The notes below the pieces were generated by a model, which was not told where the DNA came from, ran no database searches, and saw only the letters and a program-made list of their open reading frames with translations. A stretch of DNA of 64,000 nt from assembly GCA_037349105.1 (NCBI GenBank), contig JAYJMM010000117.1, forward strand, positions 3,844,001-3,908,000, in the 5' to 3' direction. This document shows positions 60,160-64,000 of the stretch, in pieces. Positions within the stretch are counted from its first letter, which is position 1. Every line of letters begins with the position of its first letter. Made by a program: the position numbers and the translations under genes. The stretch is from Limnomonas spitsbergensis (Eukaryota > Chlorophyta > Chlorophyceae > Chlamydomonadales).

Positions 60160-63100
60160 CTGCCCCCCTGGCCTATCTGCCCCCCTGGCCTGTCTGCCCC
60201 CCTGGCCTGTCTGCCCCCCTGGCCTATCTGCCCCCCTGGCCTGTCTGCCCCCCTGGCCTATCTGCCCCCTGGCCTATCTGCCCCCCTGGCCTGTCTGCCC
60301 CCCTGGCCTGTCTGCCGCCCTGGCCTGTCTGCCCCCCTGGCCTGTCTGCCCCCCTGGCCTGTCTGCCCCCCTGGCCTGTCTGCCCCCCTGGCCTGTCTGC
60401 CCCCCTGGCCTGTCTGCCCCCCTGGCCTGTCTGCCCCCCTGGCCTATCTGCCCCCCTGGCCTATCTGCCCCCCTGGCCTGTCTGCCCCCCTGGCCTGTCT
60501 GCCCCCCTGGCCTGTCTGCCCCCCTGGCCTGTCTGCCCCCCTGGCCTGTCTGCCCCCCTGGCCTGTCTGCCCCCCTGGCCTGTCTGCCCCCCTGGCCTGT
60601 CTGCCCCCCTGGCCTATCTGCCCCCTGGCCTATCTGCCCCCCTGGCCTTTCTGCCCCCCTGGCCGGTCTGCCCCCCTGGCCTGTCTGCCCCCCTGGCCTG
60701 TCTGCCCCCCTGGCCTGTCTGCCCCCCTGGCCTATCTGCCCCCCTGGCCTATCTGCCCCCCTGGCCTGTCTGCCCCCCTGGCCTGTCTGCCCCCCTGGCC
60801 TGTCTGCCCCCCTGGCCTGTCTGCCCCCCTGGCCTGTCTGCCCCCCTGGCCTATCTGCCCCCTGGCCTATCTGCCCCCCTGGCCTGTCTGCCCCCCTGGC
60901 CTGTCTGCCCCCCTGGCCTGTCTGCCCCCCTGGCCTGTCTGCCCCCCTGGCCTGTCTGCCCCCCTGGCCTATCTGCCCCCCTGGCCTATCTGCCCCCCTG
61001 GCCTGTCTGCCCCCCTGGCCTGTCTGCCCCCCTGGCCTTTCTGCCCCCCTGGCCTGTCTGCCCCCCTGGCCTGTCTGCCCCCCTGGCCTGTCTGCCCCCC
61101 TGGCCTGTCTGCCCCCCTGGCCTGTCTGCCCCCCTGGCCTGTCTGCCCCCCTGGCCTGTCTGCCCCCCTGGCCTGTCTGCCCCCCTGGCCTGTCTGCCCC
61201 CCTGGCCTATCTGCCCCCTGGCCTATCTGCCCCCCTGGCCTGTCTGCCCCCCTGGCCTGTCTGCCCCCCTGGCCTGTCTGCCCCCCTGGCCGGTCTGCCC
61301 CCCTGGCCTGTCTGCCCCCCTGGCCTATCTGCCCCCCTGGCCTATCTGCCCCCCTGGCCGGTCTGCCCCCCTGGCCTATCTGCCCCCCTGGCCTATCTGC
61401 CCCCCTGGCCGGTCTGCCCCCCTGGCCTGTCTGCCCCCCTGGCCTGTCTGCCCCCCTGGCCTGTCTGCCCCCCTGGCCTATCTGCCCCCCTGGCCTATCT
61501 GCCCCCCTGGCCGGTCTGCCCCCCTGGCCTATCTGCCCCCTGGCCTATCTGCCCCTCTGGCCTGTCTGCCCCCCTGGCCTGTCTGCCCCCCTGGCCTATC
61601 TGCCCCCCTGGCCGGTCTGCCCCCCTGGCCTGTCTGCCCCCCTGGCCTGTCTGCCCCCCTGGCCTATCTGCCCCCCTGGCCTGTCTGCCCCCCTGGCCTA
61701 TCTGCCCCCCTGGCCTATCTGCCCCCCTGGCCGGTCTGCCCCCCTGGCCTATCTGCCCCCCTGGCCTATCTGCCCCCCTGGCCTTTCTGCCCCCCTGGCC
61801 TATCTGCCCCCCTGGCCTATCTGCCCCCCTGGCCTATCTGCCCCCCTGGCCTATCTGCCCCCCTGGCCTGTCTGCCCCCCTGGCCTGTCTGCCCCCCTGG
61901 CCTGTCTGCCCCCCTGGCCTGTCTGCCCCCCTGGCCTGTCTGCCCCCCTGGCCTGTCTGCCCCCCTGGCCTGTCTGCCCCCCTGGCCTGTCTGCCCCCCT
62001 GGCCTATCTGCCCCCTGGCCGGTCTGCCCCCCTGGCCTGTCTGCCCCCCTGGCCTGTCTGCCCCCCTGGCCTGTCTGCCCCCCTGGCCTGTCTGCCCCCC
62101 TGGCCTGTCTGCCCCCCTGGCCTATCTGCCCCCCTGGCCTATCTGCCCCCCTGGCCTGTCTGCCCCCCTGGCCTGTCTGCCCCCCTGGCCTGTCTGCCCC
62201 CCTGGCCTGTCTGCCCCCCTGGCCTGTCTGCCCCCCTGGCCTATCTGCCCCCTGGCCTATCTGCCCCCCTGGCCTGTCTGCCCCCCTGGCCTGTCTGCCC
62301 CCCTGGCCTGTCTGCCCCCCTGGCCTGTCTGCCCCCCTGGCCTGTCTGCCCCCCTGGCCTATCTGCCCCCCTGGCCTATCTGCCCCCCTGGCCTGTCTGC
62401 CCCCCTGGCCTGTCTGCCCCCCTGGCCTTTCTGCCCCCCTGGCCTGTCTGCCCCCCTGGCCTGTCTGCCCCCCTGGCCTGTCTGCCCCCCTGGCCTGTCT
62501 GCCCCCCTGGCCTGTCTGCCCCCCTGGCCTGTCTGCCCCCCTGGCCTGTCTGCCCCCCTGGCCTGTCTGCCCCCCTGGCCTGTCTGCCCCCCTGGCCTAT
62601 CTGCCCCCTGGCCTATCTGCCCCCCTGGCCTGTCTGCCCCCCTGGCCTGTCTGCCCCCCTGGCCTGTCTGCCCCCCTGGCCTGTCTGCCCCCCTGGCCTG
62701 TCTGCCCCCCTGGCCTATCTGCCCCCCTGGCCTATCTGCCCCCCTGGCCTGTCTGCCCCCCTGGCCTTTCTGCCCCCCTGGCCTATCTGCCCCCTGGCCT
62801 GTCTGCCCCCTGGCCTATCTTCCCCCTGGCCTATCTGCCCCCTGGCCTATCTGCCCCCTGGCCTTTCTGCCCCCCTGGCCTATCTGCCCCCCTGGCCTAT
62901 CTGCCCCCCTGGCCTGTCTGCCCCCCTGGCCTGTCTGCCCCCCTGGCCTGTCTGCCCCCCTGGCCTATCTGCCCCCCTGGCCTATCTGCCCCCCTGGCCG
63001 GTCTGCCCCCCTGGCCTATCTGCCCCCTGGCCTATCTGCCCCTCTGGCCTGTCTGCCCCCCTGGCCTGTCTGCCCCCCTGGCCTATCTGCCCCCCTGGCC

Positions 63101-64000
63101 GGTCTGCCCCCCTGGCCTGTCTGCCCCCCTGGCCTGTCTGCCCCCCTGGCCTATCTGCCCCCCTGGCCGGTCTGCCCCCCTGGCCTATCTGCCCCCCTGG
63201 CCTATCTGCCCCCCTGGCCTTTCTGCCCCCCTGGCCTATCTGCCCCCTTGGCCTGTCTGCCCCCCTGGCCTGTCTGCCCCCCTGGCCTATCTGCCCCCCT
63301 GGCCTATCTGCCCCCCTGGCCTGTCTGCCCCCCTGGCCTATCTGACCCCTGGCCTATCTGCCCCCCTGGCCTGTCTGCCCCCCTGGCCTGTCTGCCCCCC
63401 TGGCCTATCTGCCCCCCTGGCCTGTCTGCCCCCCTGGCCTATCTGCCCCCTGGCCTATCTGCCCCCCTGGCCTGTCTGCCCCCCTGGCCTGTCTGCCGCC
63501 CTGGCCTGTCTGCCCCCCTGGCCTGTCTGCCCCCCTGGCCTGTCTGCCCCCCTGGCCTGTCTGCCCCCCTGGCCTGTCTGCCCCCCTGGCCTGTCTGCCC
63601 CCCTGGCCTGTCTGCCCCCCTGGCCTATCTGCCCCCCTGGCCTATCTGCCCCCCTGGCCTGTCTGCCCCCCTGGCCTGTCTGCCCCCCTGGCCTGTCTGC
63701 CCCCCTGGCCTGTCTGCCCCCCTGGCCTGTCTGCCCCCCTGGCCTGTCTGCCCCCCTGGCCTGTCTGCCCCCCTGGCCTGTCTGCCCCCCTGGCCTATCT
63801 GCCCCCTGGCCTATCTGCCCCCCTGGCCTTTCTGCCCCCCTGGCCGGTCTGCCCCCCTGGCCTGTCTGCCCCCCTGGCCTGTCTGCCCCCCTGGCCTGTC
63901 TGCCCCCCTGGCCTATCTGCCCCCCTGGCCTATCTGCCCCCCTGGCCTGTCTGCCCCCCTGGCCTGTCTGCCCCCCTGGCCTGTCTGCCCCCCTGGCCTG
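60150..64000. repeat. 17-bp minisatellite, about 225 copies, running off the window
   Basis: The unit CTGCCCCCCTGGCCTGT (or ..CTAT, ..CTTT, ..CGGT) repeats without interruption from about 60,160 to the right edge. Scattered 16-bp units lack one C, and rare single changes occur (60,314; 61,551; 63,041; 63,345). No stop occurs in one frame for 1,092 codons, so the long open frame from 60,067 is an artefact. In the sense of the minus-strand gene each unit reads GGCCAGGGGGGCAGACA-like. The left end directly abuts, and seems to provide the splice acceptor for, exon 60125-60159. The total size is unknown because the array is cut by the window edge. Confidence 0.98.

Noticed and set aside
60067..63345. 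1,092-codon plus-strand open frame of PPGLSAPLA-type repeats
   Set aside because: It is the translation of a 17-bp satellite with no stop codon. Indels of single C bases shift units freely, composition is pure repeat, and the strand with real exons is the opposite one.

Overview
This is a nuclear window from a eukaryote, most likely a green alga. Genes are split by many GT-AG introns. Coding GC is high, CAG and GCN runs are common, and one gene encodes TAB2/ATAB2, a plastid factor of oxygenic phototrophs that here has a transit-peptide-like N-terminus. Long tandem minisatellites sit inside introns. The style recalls prasinophyte genomes such as Cymbomonas, but that placement is inference. There are no operons, ribosome binding sites or CRISPR arrays. 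The very long open frames over 4.0-5.3, 13.8-14.3, 27.7-29.1, 56.5-57.5 and 60.1-63.3 kb are stop-free satellite DNA, not genes.

Layout. 1.55-7.83 kb (-): complete TAB2, seven exons. 10.19-18.39 kb (-): an eight-exon gene whose exons join in phase into a 943-residue membrane-anchored GT2 + GT4 double glycosyltransferase. 20.5-32.3 kb (-): a roughly 2,090-residue nuclease-helicase in about 15 exons, with a Cas4/RecB-like PD-(D/E)xK domain and Fe-S cysteines, an RNase H-like region and a UPF1-like SF1 helicase. This is the architecture of the bacterial TM0106 RecB-like family and is the most interesting gene here. 32.4-37.1 kb: gene-poor, with dispersed repeats and a possible reverse-transcriptase relic. 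37.2-38.1 kb (-): a single-exon coiled-coil protein. 38.1-42.3 kb: no confident gene. 42.3-44.45 kb (-): a three-exon, 196-residue single-pass membrane protein, divergent from the next gene across 149 bp. 44.6-50.5 kb (+): the complete nine-exon spliceosomal RED/IK gene. 51.3-54.2 kb (+): a glutamine-rich protein of unknown function. 56.2-60.2 kb and beyond (-): an unrecognised membrane protein whose 5' part lies past the right edge, behind a 17-bp satellite filling the last 3.8 kb.

The genes are unrelated housekeeping or regulatory loci and no shared pathway is evident. What unites the window is genome structure. Four minus-strand genes each carry a different large minisatellite (36, 20, 14, 34 and 17 bp units) wholly inside an intron. 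Several short dispersed repeat families recur between and within genes. Exon boundaries were assigned by eye from GT/AG sites, reading phase and remembered family conservation; no alignment was run.
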